A stretch of 64,000 nt of DNA, taken from contig JAIETF010000069.1 of the NCBI GenBank assembly GCA_019745415.1, positions 1-64,000 on the forward strand, in the 5' to 3' direction. The translations under genes and the position numbers were made by a program. The notes under the pieces were generated by a model. That model was given only the letters and a program-made list of their open reading frames with translations. It was not told the DNA's origin and did no database searches. The stretch is from Candidatus Obscuribacterales bacterium (GTDB lineage: Bacteria; Cyanobacteriota; Vampirovibrionia; Obscuribacterales; Obscuribacteraceae). Positions 34,225 to 44,219 of this stretch are shown here, one piece after another (the stretch's first letter is position 1; each line of letters opens with the position of its first letter).

Positions 34225-37200
34225 TCAAGCCGAAACAGTACGCTTACGGGGCGGACCGGCCACTATTTGTGATGCGGCAGCGCCTTCAACAATCTTGGCT
34301 TTGTCTGACGCCATTTCCGCATCCTGAACAGCAAGTACGGAAGATGTGGGAACTTGGGGCACTCTCTGTGGTTTGCGGCTAGGTGTAGCGGCGGGAGGGC
34401 TGTTCTCATCATCATCATCGTCGTCATCGGCATTACTAGCTGAAACGACAACACCGCCTGAGCCGGCAGTATCGACGTCATCTTCAGATTCCTCAAGCTT
34501 GGAAAGATTGCGACTGTCATGCCCAGAACTACCCTCGGCAGCACCGCCCAGCGCCGAGGCAAAGATACCAGCATCATTCGTCTGTTTGCCATTATTTTGA
34601 ATGGAAGGAGTATTGCCAAGCAAACTTGAACCGCCAAGATTGGCAGAGAAAGGATCTTTTCTGACGTTCGTGGCACCAGAAATAACCCTGAAATCTGATT
34701 GATTGAGAATAGAAGGAATGACAAACTGGGAAGACGCCGGTTTGTCTAAACGAGAATCAATACGATCGCCTTTAAAGGTTAGAGTGAAGGGCAGGCTCTG
34801 AGCCCGCGCGAAATTATTGATGCTGTTGGGATCGTTTTCGTATGCTGGGTTGAAAGAAACAGATTTGCGCGGCGGAGCGAAATCTGTACCAAAAGTAGCT
34901 CTATTAGCCGCTTTCTTATGAAACTCCGGATCGTCGACTCTGAGATTGAAAGCACCTTTTTCACGCTTGGCAGGCGGTACAAGGGGCTCACCAAGATTAC
35001 CTAAATTACCTAGACTGGAGGACGGCAAGACTCTGCCACTAGAGTCAGGCTGGAAAGCTTGACGCATCACCGACTGCGAAAGCCCTTCCGGCGGAGCGAA
35101 ACTCTGCTTACCCTGATAGAAGGGCTGAATGGCTATGCCGCCGAGGTCTCTATGAATCTCGGCATCGGAGAATTCTCTCACGCCAAAGAAAGAAGAAAGA
35201 CCGACATCAACTCCAGTTCGGCTAGGAAGTACCCTAGAATAGTCGGTAGAGGCGTCATAAGAGGCACCGGCAGACATACCGGAAGACGTTTCCTCATTAC
35301 CGCGCTTCAGAGCTTCATACTGTTCGAGAAGAAGTTGGTGATCTATGCGATTAGCCAGTTCGGTCAAACCCTGCAAGGCATAGACAGAAAGAATCGAATA
35401 TTTCGCAACCCCAATCACTTCAGGAGAAAGCAATATCGACCTGTTGTTGGCAAAGACAGGATCTAGATGGGAAAGATTTCTAGTGAGGGCACCATCTTTG
35501 CCAAAGCCCATCAAAAGGGCGCGAGTCTGCATGAAGCCCGGCTCACCGCCGGCCAGAGACAATACTCTCTTGCCATCCGGCACCAATCCCGATACTAAGA
35601 GCCTATCAAGCGCGACCTTGTCGCCCATGCTGGCCAATTTGACTAGATTAGAACGATAAGTTGCTACTTCTATATCGTTGGCGCCCCTAATCAGCCTAAG
35701 CTGGGCTTCTTCAAGCTGAGCAGCACCCCGACCTCTGGAATTCTCTAGATAGCGAAGCTCTTGGATAGTTTCGTAATTTTCCTTGATCAACCTGCGCTGG
35801 ACAAGAGTGCTGGTGGCATCCTCGATACCATTGAAGCCAACCCTCAGTTTTTCTAAACGGGTCGATACCAGACCGCTAGATATCTCATCAAGCTGACGAG
35901 CAGTGACTGTGACTAGATTATGTTCTTGTCTAATTTGCTGCAAAGTGTTTGCCGGGATCAGCTGCGGATTGCGCACGGCTTCGCGCTCAAGCTGTGCCAA
36001 AGCTTGGTCGGCTCGCACAATAGCGTCATCTCCACCGCGGCCTAATTCTTTTACAGCTCTGCTGTAATCGACCAAAGCCGGCTTGTCTGACTTGCCGAGA
36101 TTGGCAACGAGATTATCTGTCTGTCCATCCAGGCGAGAGAGCAGACGTTCTCTTTGGGACATCCTTAGCGCATCATCTACTTTATCGACCTGCTCAACTA
36201 GTCGACTGTGCGCCAAGCGCGACGGGCTATCGAGAGGAGTATCGTTGAGAGTCCTTACCAGTTGAGGCTCTCGCAATTCTTGCTTGAGTTTGTTGACGGC
36301 AGCAACACTCTCATCCAAGTTGCGAGCCTGTTTCAGATCGCCTACAGCCTCTTCCACTCTGCGCAGCGGCACCTCGGTGCCGGGCTTAACGGCCGCACCC
36401 AAGTTGCTCCTGAGTTCATCTAGATGGCCGGGCAATCTTTCCACAATGGGAGCGGCGCCCTCTCTCACCCTCGACAAGCCACGCATTTCAACTGCGGCAT
36501 TATCCAGCTGTCTAACAGCTGTGGCTATTTCTTCATAGGCCTTAGCCTGAGTAGGAGTGAGAACCTTAGCACCACCCAATTCCTCGATGCGGGCAATAGA
36601 ATTGCGCATATTGGCGATAGTACGCACTTGATCTACTGAGCCATTGACCAATCTAGCCTGGTCGGCGATACCATCAAGATGCTTGCTGATTTGCGCTTCC
36701 AAAGGCAGCTGAGAACCTTTGGATGGAGAGACCTGAGCCACCGGTCTCAGTTCTTCGGCAAGGGCCTCGGCTTTTCTCACCACTTCGGCACTGCTTCTGT
36801 TTACTGTAAAATTAGCGGCTTCAAGCTTGCCCAGATTATCGTTCTTGAGGGCCAGCTTCTCTATGTCGTCGACGCTCTCTCTCAGTTCTCTTGTCAGTTT
36901 GCTGGAGCCCTGAGCCTCGATATTATCAATAGAGTTTCTCATCGAGGCAATAGCGCGATCGGGTCTACCACCACGGGCAATACTATCAAGATTGCGACCA
37001 ATCTCATCGAGTTCTCTAGTGGAGCCTTCACCAAGCTCTCGTCCGATAGTCTTCAACCGCGCGTTCAAAGCCAGAGAAGCTTCGCCGACTTGGGTGCTGG
37101 TCAGAGAGCGCTCACCAGCAAGTGCGGTCGACTCTACGACGCTGCGGCTTTCACCAGCGCGATTGACTGAGCGGCGCAGTTCGGTAAGCTGGTCGACATA

Positions 37201-39753
37201 ACGTGGATTGCTAGAGAAGAAACGGCTGAACTCCGGCTTAGACAGGTCGTCTACCAGGGCTTCCACCCGGCGCGAAGCGAGGCTGGGAGTATCGCGCAAG
37301 ACTGCCTCATCGACAGCGCGAAGGTTCTGCAAAATTTCTTCAGCGGTGGCACGCTGCTTGCCGGTCATTGTAGGCAAGTCTTTCTCGATCAGGGCTCTGA
37401 AGTTGACACCGCGACTGGTAACCCTGGTCAGATCATCAGCCAGTTCAAGTCCAGCTCTCTGACCAACTGCTCTCTCAACCGCCGGCACAGATACCTTGGC
37501 CGACTCTATGCGAGCAAGCGCCAACTCGTCACCAGACTGTTTGAGGGTCTCGAAGGCTTTTGCCAGCTCAGGCTTCTCTTTGAGAATAGCCTGATACTCT
37601 GGTTTTGCGACTATATCATCGATAGTTCTTGTTATTTTAGATGACTGCTCAAGTCTGCCGACCAGCTGTTGCTCGGCACTGTTTGCACCAAGCTTGGTCG
37701 GTTCGGGTTTGAGTGAACGCAGGTCGTCGAGCAAGTTGGCGGCAGCACCGCGCTGTGCCAGAGGCAGGTCTTGCAATCCCCTTTCCAAAGTTCTTACCAG
37801 CTCATCCGAGCTTCTTCCAACTTTGGCAGTGGTATCAGTTAAATTGATCAGGGCATCATCGACACGAGTGGCAGCCTGCCTGACCGATTGTCCGAACTGA
37901 TCAAACTGTCTTGCTAGAGTAGAATTGTCTGCGAAAATCTTTTGAACATCGGGGCGTGCCAGTTTCTCCTGCAGCGCTTTCAGCGATAGTCCATCAGGAC
38001 TACCTTCTTTGAAAGCTTTCACATCCTTCAACAGGTCGTCGGCAAGCTGTTTCTCGGCTCCGCTCAAAGACGGCAAGCGCGACTCTATGGCTTCGCTGAA
38101 ACGCGATGAAGCAATAGCGGGAGCATCACCTTTGACGCTCGGTTCACTGCGAACAGGTCTTACATCGTCAACTGTACCGACAAGACGTTCAGCACCTTTG
38201 GCAGGTAGTCTTTCAACGGCGGCATCGGCAAGCTCATCACCCAACTTGCCTAAGGCCTGCTCTGGAGCGTTGGCGACCCCTTTAGCAACGGTTGGAACTG
38301 TAGAAGCCTCAAGCGAGCTAACCGGCTTAGCAGCAAGATCACCAGAAACATTAGCCGGTTCGATTTTTGCAACTGGCGCATCTACTGGTCTTTGTACTGG
38401 GGCCTCGACTTTGGCAACGGCGGCATCGACATTGGCAACTGGCGCATCTACTGGTCTTTGTACTGGTGCCTCGACTTTGGCAACGGCGGCATCGACATTG
38501 GCAACCGGCGCATCTACTGGTCTTTGTACTGGTGCCTCGACTTTGGCAACGGCGGCATCGACATTGGCAACCGGCGTATCTACCGGTCTTTGTACTGGTG
38601 CCTCGACTTTGGCAACGGCGGCATCAACATTTGCAACTGGCGCATCTACCGGTCTTTGTACTGGTGCCTCGACTTTGGCAGCCGGTACTTCCACCTTTCT
38701 AGGCATTTCTGTTGGCAAAGCATTTCCGGCGTTCTCGCCGAATTCTAACCCTTTGTGAGGGCCCCGGGCAAAACGGGCCTCAGCCTGACCAATTCGAGCC
38801 GCTTCCCGAACAGCATCATCGGCACCGGTTGCCAACTTCATCGCCGGGTCGGCGGCAAGATTAAGGCGAGGAACAACAGCCGACTCCACCGGCGCAAAGT
38901 GAACCGGATTGGACAAACCTGTAGGTATACGAGGCAAGCGCGAGGCTACCGCAGCTGCATCATCTATTTTGGTCACCAAAGCTTTGCCTGCATACTCACC
39001 GAGTGCAGTCTTAGCCATGCTGACCTCGCCGACGCCGCGAGCAAAGGTGCTCGCTTCGCGGGTGAAAGTAGAAGCTTTACTGGCTCCACCAATAGGTATC
39101 AAAGCAGTCAAGCCGAAACCAGTAATACCGCCCCAGGTTTTAGCCCGAACATTAGCGTCATCGGAAGTAACACCTTGATAGGTCGACTTAAGACCTTCGC
39201 CAATTGCACCTGGAATGTGTCCCGGATTCTGGGCTATCGTCGAAGCTGTGTGCAAAAGTCCACTTAAGGCACTGGTATTCTTGGGCGTATATCCATATTT
39301 AGCGTATAAAAGGCGGTCTTCTTCGGTGCGATTGCCGCCACCGAGCATTGTCTCTAGACCTTTGACCTGCCCTGCCAGATTCTCGACCAAGCCGGTCTTG
39401 AAGTTATCAGTCTGGGTGCCTTTGAGAGTCTTGTCCACGGGCGATAGCGAAACGCTGAAGTTGGTTTCCCCCTGGGTACCCAGGCTGCCCGCGCGCAGGG
39501 TTGGCATCGCAGGCTTATCGGCCGGTTTATCGTGGGCGGCAGCCTTAACATCGTCCGCCTTGACTGGAGCCGTAGGCTTCGCTTCTACTTTCGGTTCTGA
39601 TTTGACTTCGGGCTTCGCTTCAGGCTTAGCTTCGGGCTTAGCTTGAGCATGATGGGGACTGATCATGGCAAGAAGTTTCTCGGCTGCGTCATTCGAGCCG
39701 AGTTGAGCCTTTTTCGCTCCTTCTGCCTTATCGTTTGTCCCTGTATCGCTCAT
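34225..39753 (-). CDS. Giant repetitive helical protein of unknown function
   Basis: 1842 residues, the largest gene here. Order: a Lys/Pro/Ala-rich disordered start (repeated KPEA/KPEVKSEP), a region at ~150-290 with Gly/Ala-rich hydrophobic stretch (TWGGITGFGLTALIPIGGAS), then tandem 22-residue repeats at ~355-461 (VEAPVQRPVDAPVANVDAAV). Long helical, coiled-coil-like segments full of Leu/Arg/Asp follow to ~1400 (LRSLKPEPTKLG; LERGLQDLPLAQRGAAANLL), then a Ser/Pro-rich tail with a poly-Asp run. No signal peptide or catalytic motif was found. It could be a cytoskeletal, adhesion or polymorphic-toxin-like carrier protein; none can be shown. Confidence 0.75.
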   Translation of the reverse strand: MSDTGTNDKAEGAKKAQLGSNDAAEKLLAMISPHHAQAKPEAKPEAKPEVKSEPKVEAKPTAPVKADDVKAAAHDKPADKPAMPTLRAGSLGTQGETNFSVSLSPVDKTLKGTQTDNFKTGLVENLAGQVKGLETMLGGGNRTEEDRLLYAKYGYTPKNTSALSGLLHTASTIAQNPGHIPGAIGEGLKSTYQGVTSDDANVRAKTWGGITGFGLTALIPIGGASKASTFTREASTFARGVGEVSMAKTALGEYAGKALVTKIDDAAAVASRLPRIPTGLSNPVHFAPVESAVVPRLNLAADPAMKLATGADDAVREAARIGQAEARFARGPHKGLEFGENAGNALPTEMPRKVEVPAAKVEAPVQRPVDAPVANVDAAVAKVEAPVQRPVDTPVANVDAAVAKVEAPVQRPVDAPVANVDAAVAKVEAPVQRPVDAPVANVDAAVAKVEAPVQRPVDAPVAKIEPANVSGDLAAKPVSSLEASTVPTVAKGVANAPEQALGKLGDELADAAVERLPAKGAERLVGTVDDVRPVRSEPSVKGDAPAIASSRFSEAIESRLPSLSGAEKQLADDLLKDVKAFKEGSPDGLSLKALQEKLARPDVQKIFADNSTLARQFDQFGQSVRQAATRVDDALINLTDTTAKVGRSSDELVRTLERGLQDLPLAQRGAAANLLDDLRSLKPEPTKLGANSAEQQLVGRLEQSSKITRTIDDIVAKPEYQAILKEKPELAKAFETLKQSGDELALARIESAKVSVPAVERAVGQRAGLELADDLTRVTSRGVNFRALIEKDLPTMTGKQRATAEEILQNLRAVDEAVLRDTPSLASRRVEALVDDLSKPEFSRFFSSNPRYVDQLTELRRSVNRAGESRSVVESTALAGERSLTSTQVGEASLALNARLKTIGRELGEGSTRELDEIGRNLDSIARGGRPDRAIASMRNSIDNIEAQGSSKLTRELRESVDDIEKLALKNDNLGKLEAANFTVNRSSAEVVRKAEALAEELRPVAQVSPSKGSQLPLEAQISKHLDGIADQARLVNGSVDQVRTIANMRNSIARIEELGGAKVLTPTQAKAYEEIATAVRQLDNAAVEMRGLSRVREGAAPIVERLPGHLDELRSNLGAAVKPGTEVPLRRVEEAVGDLKQARNLDESVAAVNKLKQELREPQLVRTLNDTPLDSPSRLAHSRLVEQVDKVDDALRMSQRERLLSRLDGQTDNLVANLGKSDKPALVDYSRAVKELGRGGDDAIVRADQALAQLEREAVRNPQLIPANTLQQIRQEHNLVTVTARQLDEISSGLVSTRLEKLRVGFNGIEDATSTLVQRRLIKENYETIQELRYLENSRGRGAAQLEEAQLRLIRGANDIEVATYRSNLVKLASMGDKVALDRLLVSGLVPDGKRVLSLAGGEPGFMQTRALLMGFGKDGALTRNLSHLDPVFANNRSILLSPEVIGVAKYSILSVYALQGLTELANRIDHQLLLEQYEALKRGNEETSSGMSAGASYDASTDYSRVLPSRTGVDVGLSSFFGVREFSDAEIHRDLGGIAIQPFYQGKQSFAPPEGLSQSVMRQAFQPDSSGRVLPSSSLGNLGNLGEPLVPPAKREKGAFNLRVDDPEFHKKAANRATFGTDFAPPRKSVSFNPAYENDPNSINNFARAQSLPFTLTFKGDRIDSRLDKPASSQFVIPSILNQSDFRVISGATNVRKDPFSANLGGSSLLGNTPSIQNNGKQTNDAGIFASALGGAAEGSSGHDSRNLSKLEESEDDVDTAGSGGVVVSASNADDDDDDDENSPPAATPSRKPQRVPQVPTSSVLAVQDAEMASDKAKIVEGAAASQIVAGPPRKRTVSA
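38370..38690 (-). repeat. 66-bp tandem repeats within the giant gene
   Basis: Five near-identical units, the last partial; GGCGCATCTACTGG (or close variants) recurs at 38375, 38441, 38507, 38573 and 38639, exactly 66 bp apart. Each encodes 22 residues rich in Val, Ala, Pro and Asp. High DNA identity points to recent expansion by slippage or unequal recombination. Confidence 0.95.
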
Positions 39754-40153
39754 CTAGTCTTGCTTTAGAACCTGGTCCAGTTTAGTTAAGAGCCAATTGC
39801 ATCTGCTTGACCCGAATGGGTCCGATTTAAAGAGTCTCGATTTGAGTCTCGCTTGGGTCTAGAAGGGGGAAATCTATCGACCCAGCCGCTTATACACCCC
39901 CTGTCAAGAATTTAGACAAATTTCTCATCTTTTAATCCTCGCTGACAGCCGGATGCCCCTATAAACGGCAGTTAATCTTGCGGTTTTTCCCACTTAAGTC
40001 CGAAAAATTAAGCTACACCTCCTTATCTATATCCCCATCGGCGTGACAACCTAAACGGCGAAAGGCAAGCCCAAGGCTTGTCAAGAGACATTTTGCTTCA
40101 AAGTTGTCCATCCAACCCAGACTACTGTCCTGACTAACTGGTATGTTTAATCT
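39754..40153. other. Divergent intergenic region
   Basis: 400 bp between the giant gene and cysE, transcribed away from each other. A short direct repeat (GAGTCTCGATTTGAGTCTCG, 39831-39850) is the only notable structure. No RNA gene or clear promoter pair was recognised. Confidence 0.45.
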
Positions 40154-40972
40154 ATGTTCTTCTCTTATTTACGCGAATGCATAGACAACATTTATGAGCA
40201 GGACCCTGCCGCCCGCAGCCGTCTTGAGGTCATTCTTTGCTATCCCGGTTTTCATGCTTTAGTTTTCCACCGTCTCGCTGCCAAGCTCTGGAAAATGGGG
40301 CTACGCACACCGGCAAGGTTTACCTCTCATCTAGGAAGGGTCTTTACTGGAATTGAAATACACCCAGGCGCAACGGTGGGTAGGAGAGTCTTCATCGATC
40401 ACGGCATGGGTGTGGTGGTGGGAGAGACCGCCGTTATTGGGGATGACTGCGTCATCTATCAGGGGGTAACCCTAGGCGCTGGAGCAGCGGCAAGGCAGGG
40501 AGCATCGTCACGCGATACAAAAAGACACCCCACCCTCGGGCGAGGAGTGGTGGTCGGCAGCGGAGCTGAAATCCAGGGGGCTATCGAAGTGGGTGACAAT
40601 GTCAGGGTAGCCTCGGGCTCCATTGTCTTAAAAGATGTGCCGGCCAATTCAATAGTGGTTGGTGTACCGGGCAGAGTAATTTATCGCGACGGCAAGAAAG
40701 TTGAGAAGAGAGAAGGAGATGTGCCGGATATCGAAGCCGAAGCCATCAAGTGCTTAAAAGATCACATCACTAAGCTAGAGAATGAGCTTGGCGCAGTGAA
40801 GACAAAGCTCAAACAACAAAGTCAAAACATTTCAGAGTTGAAGGCCTTGTCGACAATCCCTGAAAATCGAGATGCGGAGGCGTCAGGCACTGATTATCAG
40901 GCACTCGACAAAGAGACAAAAGTAGGGGAAGCAGATCCGGTAGATGTCTTCTTGCAGGGCGCCGGCATCTGA
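40154..40972 (+). CDS. cysE: Serine O-acetyltransferase
   Basis: Makes O-acetylserine from serine and acetyl-CoA, the committed step of cysteine synthesis. 272 residues. The start matches the short SAT form lacking the long N-terminal domain ([20 protein letters not shown]). The left-handed hexapeptide helix spans ~70-180, with catalytic His in [16 protein letters not shown] and [20 protein letters not shown]. The C-terminal ~75 residues are a coiled-coil extension ([18 protein letters not shown]) beyond the usual ending. ATG at 40154. No cysK nearby. Confidence 0.94.
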   Translation: MFFSYLRECIDNIYEQDPAARSRLEVILCYPGFHALVFHRLAAKLWKMGLRTPARFTSHLGRVFTGIEIHPGATVGRRVFIDHGMGVVVGETAVIGDDCVIYQGVTLGAGAAARQGASSRDTKRHPTLGRGVVVGSGAEIQGAIEVGDNVRVASGSIVLKDVPANSIVVGVPGRVIYRDGKKVEKREGDVPDIEAEAIKCLKDHITKLENELGAVKTKLKQQSQNISELKALSTIPENRDAEASGTDYQALDKETKVGEADPVDVFLQGAGI

Positions 40973-41065
40973 TATTAATTGACAATCACCTTCATGACTT
41001 TTGCAGAACCAAGGTTAGAGAAGCAAAAGCGGGGTAGAATACCATTTGTAGCTTAGTAGCGGAGG

Positions 41066-41290
41066 ATGAATACTCGCATGGCCGTAAGCGAGCTTGAAAA
41101 GGCCTTTGGCACTCTTACCGAGGCACTGGACCTTACCGAGTCGGAGATAACCGAAGAAATCAAAATTATCGAGCAGCAAATCGCCGAGCTCAAAGAGCGA
41201 ATCGTCGAGCTGCACGGCAAACAGGAAACCTTGGCGCATGACCGCGAGTCGATATCAGAAATGGTGTCAAGATACTCAAGCGCATCCTGA
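41066..41290 (+). CDS. Small coiled-coil protein
   Basis: 74 residues, almost entirely a heptad-patterned helix (SEITEEIKIIEQQIAELKER). Two candidate starts: ATG 41066 abuts the GGAGG, whereas ATG 41078 lies 12 bp after it; the latter gives 70 residues and may be the true start. Probably a dimerising scaffold or regulator. Same strand as cysE and the zinc-ribbon gene, with intervals of 93 and 55 bp. Confidence 0.6.
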   Translation: MNTRMAVSELEKAFGTLTEALDLTESEITEEIKIIEQQIAELKERIVELHGKQETLAHDRESISEMVSRYSSAS

Positions 41291-41345
41291 TTTGCTTTAT
41301 CAAATCCACCATCTGAGCGAAAATCAAAAGCGGTATTAATTCTAG

Positions 41346-41879
41346 ATGTCCGGCTCTTGCCCGTACTGCGGCGCGAAACTGAATTACGGCATTAAGTTCT
41401 GCGTAGTATGCGGCAGACCGATTCAGGGCGGCGATGTGGGTCGCATCGGCGGCGGCATGAAGACCGGGATCAGACCAGCGGATGTCACCCGCCGCCTGGA
41501 AGACCTGATGACTGCCGCCCGCTTCAAGAGGTCAAAGAGGCAAGTCAACCTCGATCAGCAAGTACACTTCTTTTCGCTCAATGTTTTCTCTATTGTAACC
41601 GGCATCGCTCTCTTGTTTTGCGCGGTCAAGCTCAGCTTAGACGGCGGCTTCATCACTAAAGAGAACAAAATGGTGGCGCCTATCACCAAGATGCTTACAG
41701 ATATGGGCGCCGACAAAGTCAATCTCAAAAACGGCACATTTGCTGGCGGCAAAGCCGAAGACAAGAAAGCAGTCGATAAGAAAGCCTCCGATAAAAAGAC
41801 AACTGCTCAAAGCAGCAAAAAAACTCGCGCCAGCAAGAAAAGCAAAAAGAAACCGAGCAAGAAAACAGGCTCAGAATAG
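41346..41879 (+). CDS. Zinc-ribbon membrane protein with Lys-rich tail
   Basis: 177 residues. The N-terminus is a zinc ribbon with two CxxC pairs (CPYCGAKLNYGIKFCVVCGR). A hydrophobic segment at ~78-97 (VFSIVTGIALLFCAVKLSL) should cross the membrane. The last ~45 residues are extremely Lys/Ser-rich (KKAVDKKASDKK; KKSKKKPSKK). Function unknown. Confidence 0.72.
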   Translation: MSGSCPYCGAKLNYGIKFCVVCGRPIQGGDVGRIGGGMKTGIRPADVTRRLEDLMTAARFKRSKRQVNLDQQVHFFSLNVFSIVTGIALLFCAVKLSLDGGFITKENKMVAPITKMLTDMGADKVNLKNGTFAGGKAEDKKAVDKKASDKKTTAQSSKKTRASKKSKKKPSKKTGSE

Positions 41880-41882
41880 CTT

Positions 41883-42086
41883 TTATTCCGAATCTACAAA
41901 CCTGATAATGCCATGCTTGATAGACAAATCGAACTCCTCCAGAGTCCATTGCTTCTTCACTTTCGGCGAATTCTTCAGATCGGCTCGAATCATTTTGTCA
42001 CCGGCAGCAGTGACAACATAGAGATATTCTTTCTCAAATAAAGGTGGTGCCTTCACTTGCAAAAGTTGACCACGCTTAACTTCCAA
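41883..42086 (-). CDS. Small hypothetical protein downstream of acyl-CoA dehydrogenase
   Basis: About 67 residues from TTG 42086, which has GGGAGGA just upstream; a TTG at 42098 would add four residues. The product is charged with alternating hydrophobic residues (YLYVVTAAGDKMIRADL) and looks like a small beta domain. It begins 3-15 bp after the dehydrogenase stop, suggesting translation as the operon's second gene. No family recognised. Confidence 0.5.
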   Translation of the reverse strand: MEVKRGQLLQVKAPPLFEKEYLYVVTAAGDKMIRADLKNSPKVKKQWTLEEFDLSIKHGIIRFVDSE

Positions 42087-42100
42087 CCGTCCTCCCAATG

Positions 42101-43264
42101 CTAGAGAGCAGTAACGAGTTGCCTACCCAGGTTGACCTTAAGCAGTTCACTGGTGCCATCCAGCAGCTGACTCACTTTTGCATCCCGCATTAACTTCTCA
42201 ACAGGATACTCTTTTGAGAATCCATAACCACCGTAAACCTGCACAGCATCTGTGGTCACTCTCATGACCATGTCTTGAGCAAAGGCCTTGGCACAAACCG
42301 CTTCTGCTATACAAAGCTCACCCAGACCCTGGTCTGCAAGCTGAGCGGCTTGATAAACCAATAGGCGCGCCGCCTCTATATCTTTAGCCATATCGGCAAG
42401 CATAAATGAAATGCCCTGGAAACTTGAAATAGGTGCACCAAAAGTATGTCTTTCTTTTGAATAGGTCAAAGCATGCTCAAGGGCCGCTCTGGCGATGCCG
42501 ACCATTGAAGCGGAGAGCAACGGAAAATTCTTTACCAGGCATGCGGCAAAAAGCTTCTCGCACTGGCCCGGCGCACCAAGCACATTGGCTTTCTCAACCA
42601 TTACTTCTTCCAGACGAGCCGGTGCAATAAACTGAGACTTGCGTCCAAGCATTTCTAAAGGCTGGGCAAACTCTAGGCCATCTTCACCGCCAGGTACGAC
42701 AAAATAAAGACCACCAGAGCTACCGGTGGCATCATTGCTCTCTCTGCGATCTTCGTAAGCCTTGAAGATATACCAAGCGGCACCAGGAACGCCACCATTC
42801 ATGACAGCACCATGCTTGCCGCTCAAGAAATATTCATCGCCATCTTTGCGATAAAAGACCTTGCCGCCGCTAAGGCCGCTTTCTCCTTCCATGGCATAAC
42901 CGCAAAGCTGCGGTGCTTCCATCAGAGGCGAGAGCAAGGTTTGCTTCTGTTCCTCTGTTCCACCCTCTAAGACATAGCGCTGAGCTGCTTCCGAGGCGGC
43001 CAACAAACCAGCAAAGCCGGCTTCTCCCCAGGCAAGTTCTTCGGCAATCACTGAGGTTTCCAGACAACCTAGTGCAAGACCGCCACAAGATTCCGGCAAA
43101 GCCATATTGAGCAGTCCAGCCTCCCAGGCTGCTGCTACCAATTCTTCGGGGTAATTTTGAGACTCTTTGTGATCGCCTCCGGCTTCTCTCAAATTTCTTT
43201 CAGCGAAATCTTTAGCCAGCTTTTGATACTCCAAAATTTCAGGCGAAAGTTTATGACAGAGCAT
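42101..43264 (-). CDS. Acyl-CoA dehydrogenase with Asp at the catalytic-base position
   Basis: 387-residue FAD enzyme for alpha,beta-oxidation of acyl-CoA, passing electrons to ETF (genes at 52.6-54.4 kb). Family blocks: ESCGGLALGCLETSVIAEEL (~58-77), AFAQDMVMRVTTDAVQVYGG, and YGFSKEYPVEKLMRDAKVSQ near the C-terminus. The usual catalytic motif YEGT reads LDGT, so Glu is replaced by Asp. Activity may be slower, the substrate unusual, or the base lies elsewhere as in isovaleryl-CoA dehydrogenase. The substrate cannot be assigned. The 272 bp upstream holds no gene. Confidence 0.87.
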   Translation of the reverse strand: MLCHKLSPEILEYQKLAKDFAERNLREAGGDHKESQNYPEELVAAAWEAGLLNMALPESCGGLALGCLETSVIAEELAWGEAGFAGLLAASEAAQRYVLEGGTEEQKQTLLSPLMEAPQLCGYAMEGESGLSGGKVFYRKDGDEYFLSGKHGAVMNGGVPGAAWYIFKAYEDRRESNDATGSSGGLYFVVPGGEDGLEFAQPLEMLGRKSQFIAPARLEEVMVEKANVLGAPGQCEKLFAACLVKNFPLLSASMVGIARAALEHALTYSKERHTFGAPISSFQGISFMLADMAKDIEAARLLVYQAAQLADQGLGELCIAEAVCAKAFAQDMVMRVTTDAVQVYGGYGFSKEYPVEKLMRDAKVSQLLDGTSELLKVNLGRQLVTAL

Positions 43265-43536
43265 TTGGACATCTCCCGAGTCGGCAATTAGACTCTTATT
43301 ATGTCAGAGGTTAGACAGCAAGCGAGCATCACTTGACAGCCCTCCCCTCAATGGGAACCATGAGCAAGACTATGCGTCTGCCGAATAATCGGGAATTTAG
43401 AGGGAGATTCTCATTAATCTTGAAGCATATTTAAATTTCTACTAACGCTCATGCCGCTCCAGTCGAGGCTTTCACCCCTTGACCATTAAGCGCAAAACAA
43501 GGCATCATTACACTGTCAAGAAGACCGGACTGTAAA

Positions 43537-44208
43537 ATGACATTAGTCGCCCCATCGATACTATCTGCCGACTTTGCTCGCCTGGGCGAGGAAGTAGCGG
43601 CGGTGCAAAAAGCAGGGGCGGACTGGATTCACGTCGATGTCATGGACGGACATTTCGTGCCTAACCTCACAATCGGCGCACCGGTGGTGAATGCTCTGAA
43701 TAACGTCACTGACTTGCCTTTAGATGTGCATCTCATGATCGAAGATCCAGATCGCTATCTTTCCGATTTTGCTGATGCCGGCGCTGATTACATCACCGTA
43801 CATCAAGAAGCCTGCCGCCATTTGCAAAGAACCCTTTCTCATATTAGAAGTCTCGGAAAGAAAGCTGGAGTGGCTCTCAATCCCGCCACCAGCGAAGAAA
43901 CCTTACATTATGTTTTGGACGATATCGACCTGGTATTGGTCATGTCGGTAAATCCCGGCTTTGGTGGGCAAAAGTTTTTACCGGCAGTGGTGCAAAAGGT
44001 GGCTAAACTGAGAGCTATGTTCAGTCAGAATAGCAACAGACATGTGCATATTTCTGTCGATGGTGGTATCAATCGCGATACCGCCAAGCAGGTTATACAA
44101 GCCGGTGCAGACGTTTTGGTAGCCGGCAATTACATTTATAAAGCGAAAGATTTGAAAGAAGCCGTACAGAGCTTGAAAATGGAACCATCCAGAGTAAATG
44201 GCAAATGA
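43537..44208 (+). CDS. rpe: Ribulose-phosphate 3-epimerase
   Basis: Interconverts ribulose 5-phosphate and xylulose 5-phosphate in the pentose phosphate pathway. 223-residue TIM barrel with [16 protein letters not shown] (5-20), [16 protein letters not shown] (metal-binding His/Asp, ~32-47), [13 protein letters not shown] (~135) and the catalytic Asp region [10 protein letters not shown] (~175). Its stop overlaps the following gene region, so the two are probably translated together. Confidence 0.96.
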   Translation: MTLVAPSILSADFARLGEEVAAVQKAGADWIHVDVMDGHFVPNLTIGAPVVNALNNVTDLPLDVHLMIEDPDRYLSDFADAGADYITVHQEACRHLQRTLSHIRSLGKKAGVALNPATSEETLHYVLDDIDLVLVMSVNPGFGGQKFLPAVVQKVAKLRAMFSQNSNRHVHISVDGGINRDTAKQVIQAGADVLVAGNYIYKAKDLKEAVQSLKMEPSRVNGK

Positions 44209-44219
44209 GGAGAATAAAC

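Noticed and set aside
38370..38690. CRISPR-like periodic repeat
   Set aside because: The 66-bp units are continuous in-frame protein repeats with no variable spacers and no cas genes.
38009..38758. Plus-strand 249-residue repetitive ORF
   Set aside because: Mirror of the tandem repeats in the minus-strand giant gene; open only because of the repeat composition.
34225..39753. Polymorphic toxin with C-terminal effector
   Set aside because: The N-terminal Gly/Ala-rich region is suggestive, but the C-terminus is disordered with no toxin motif and no immunity gene follows.
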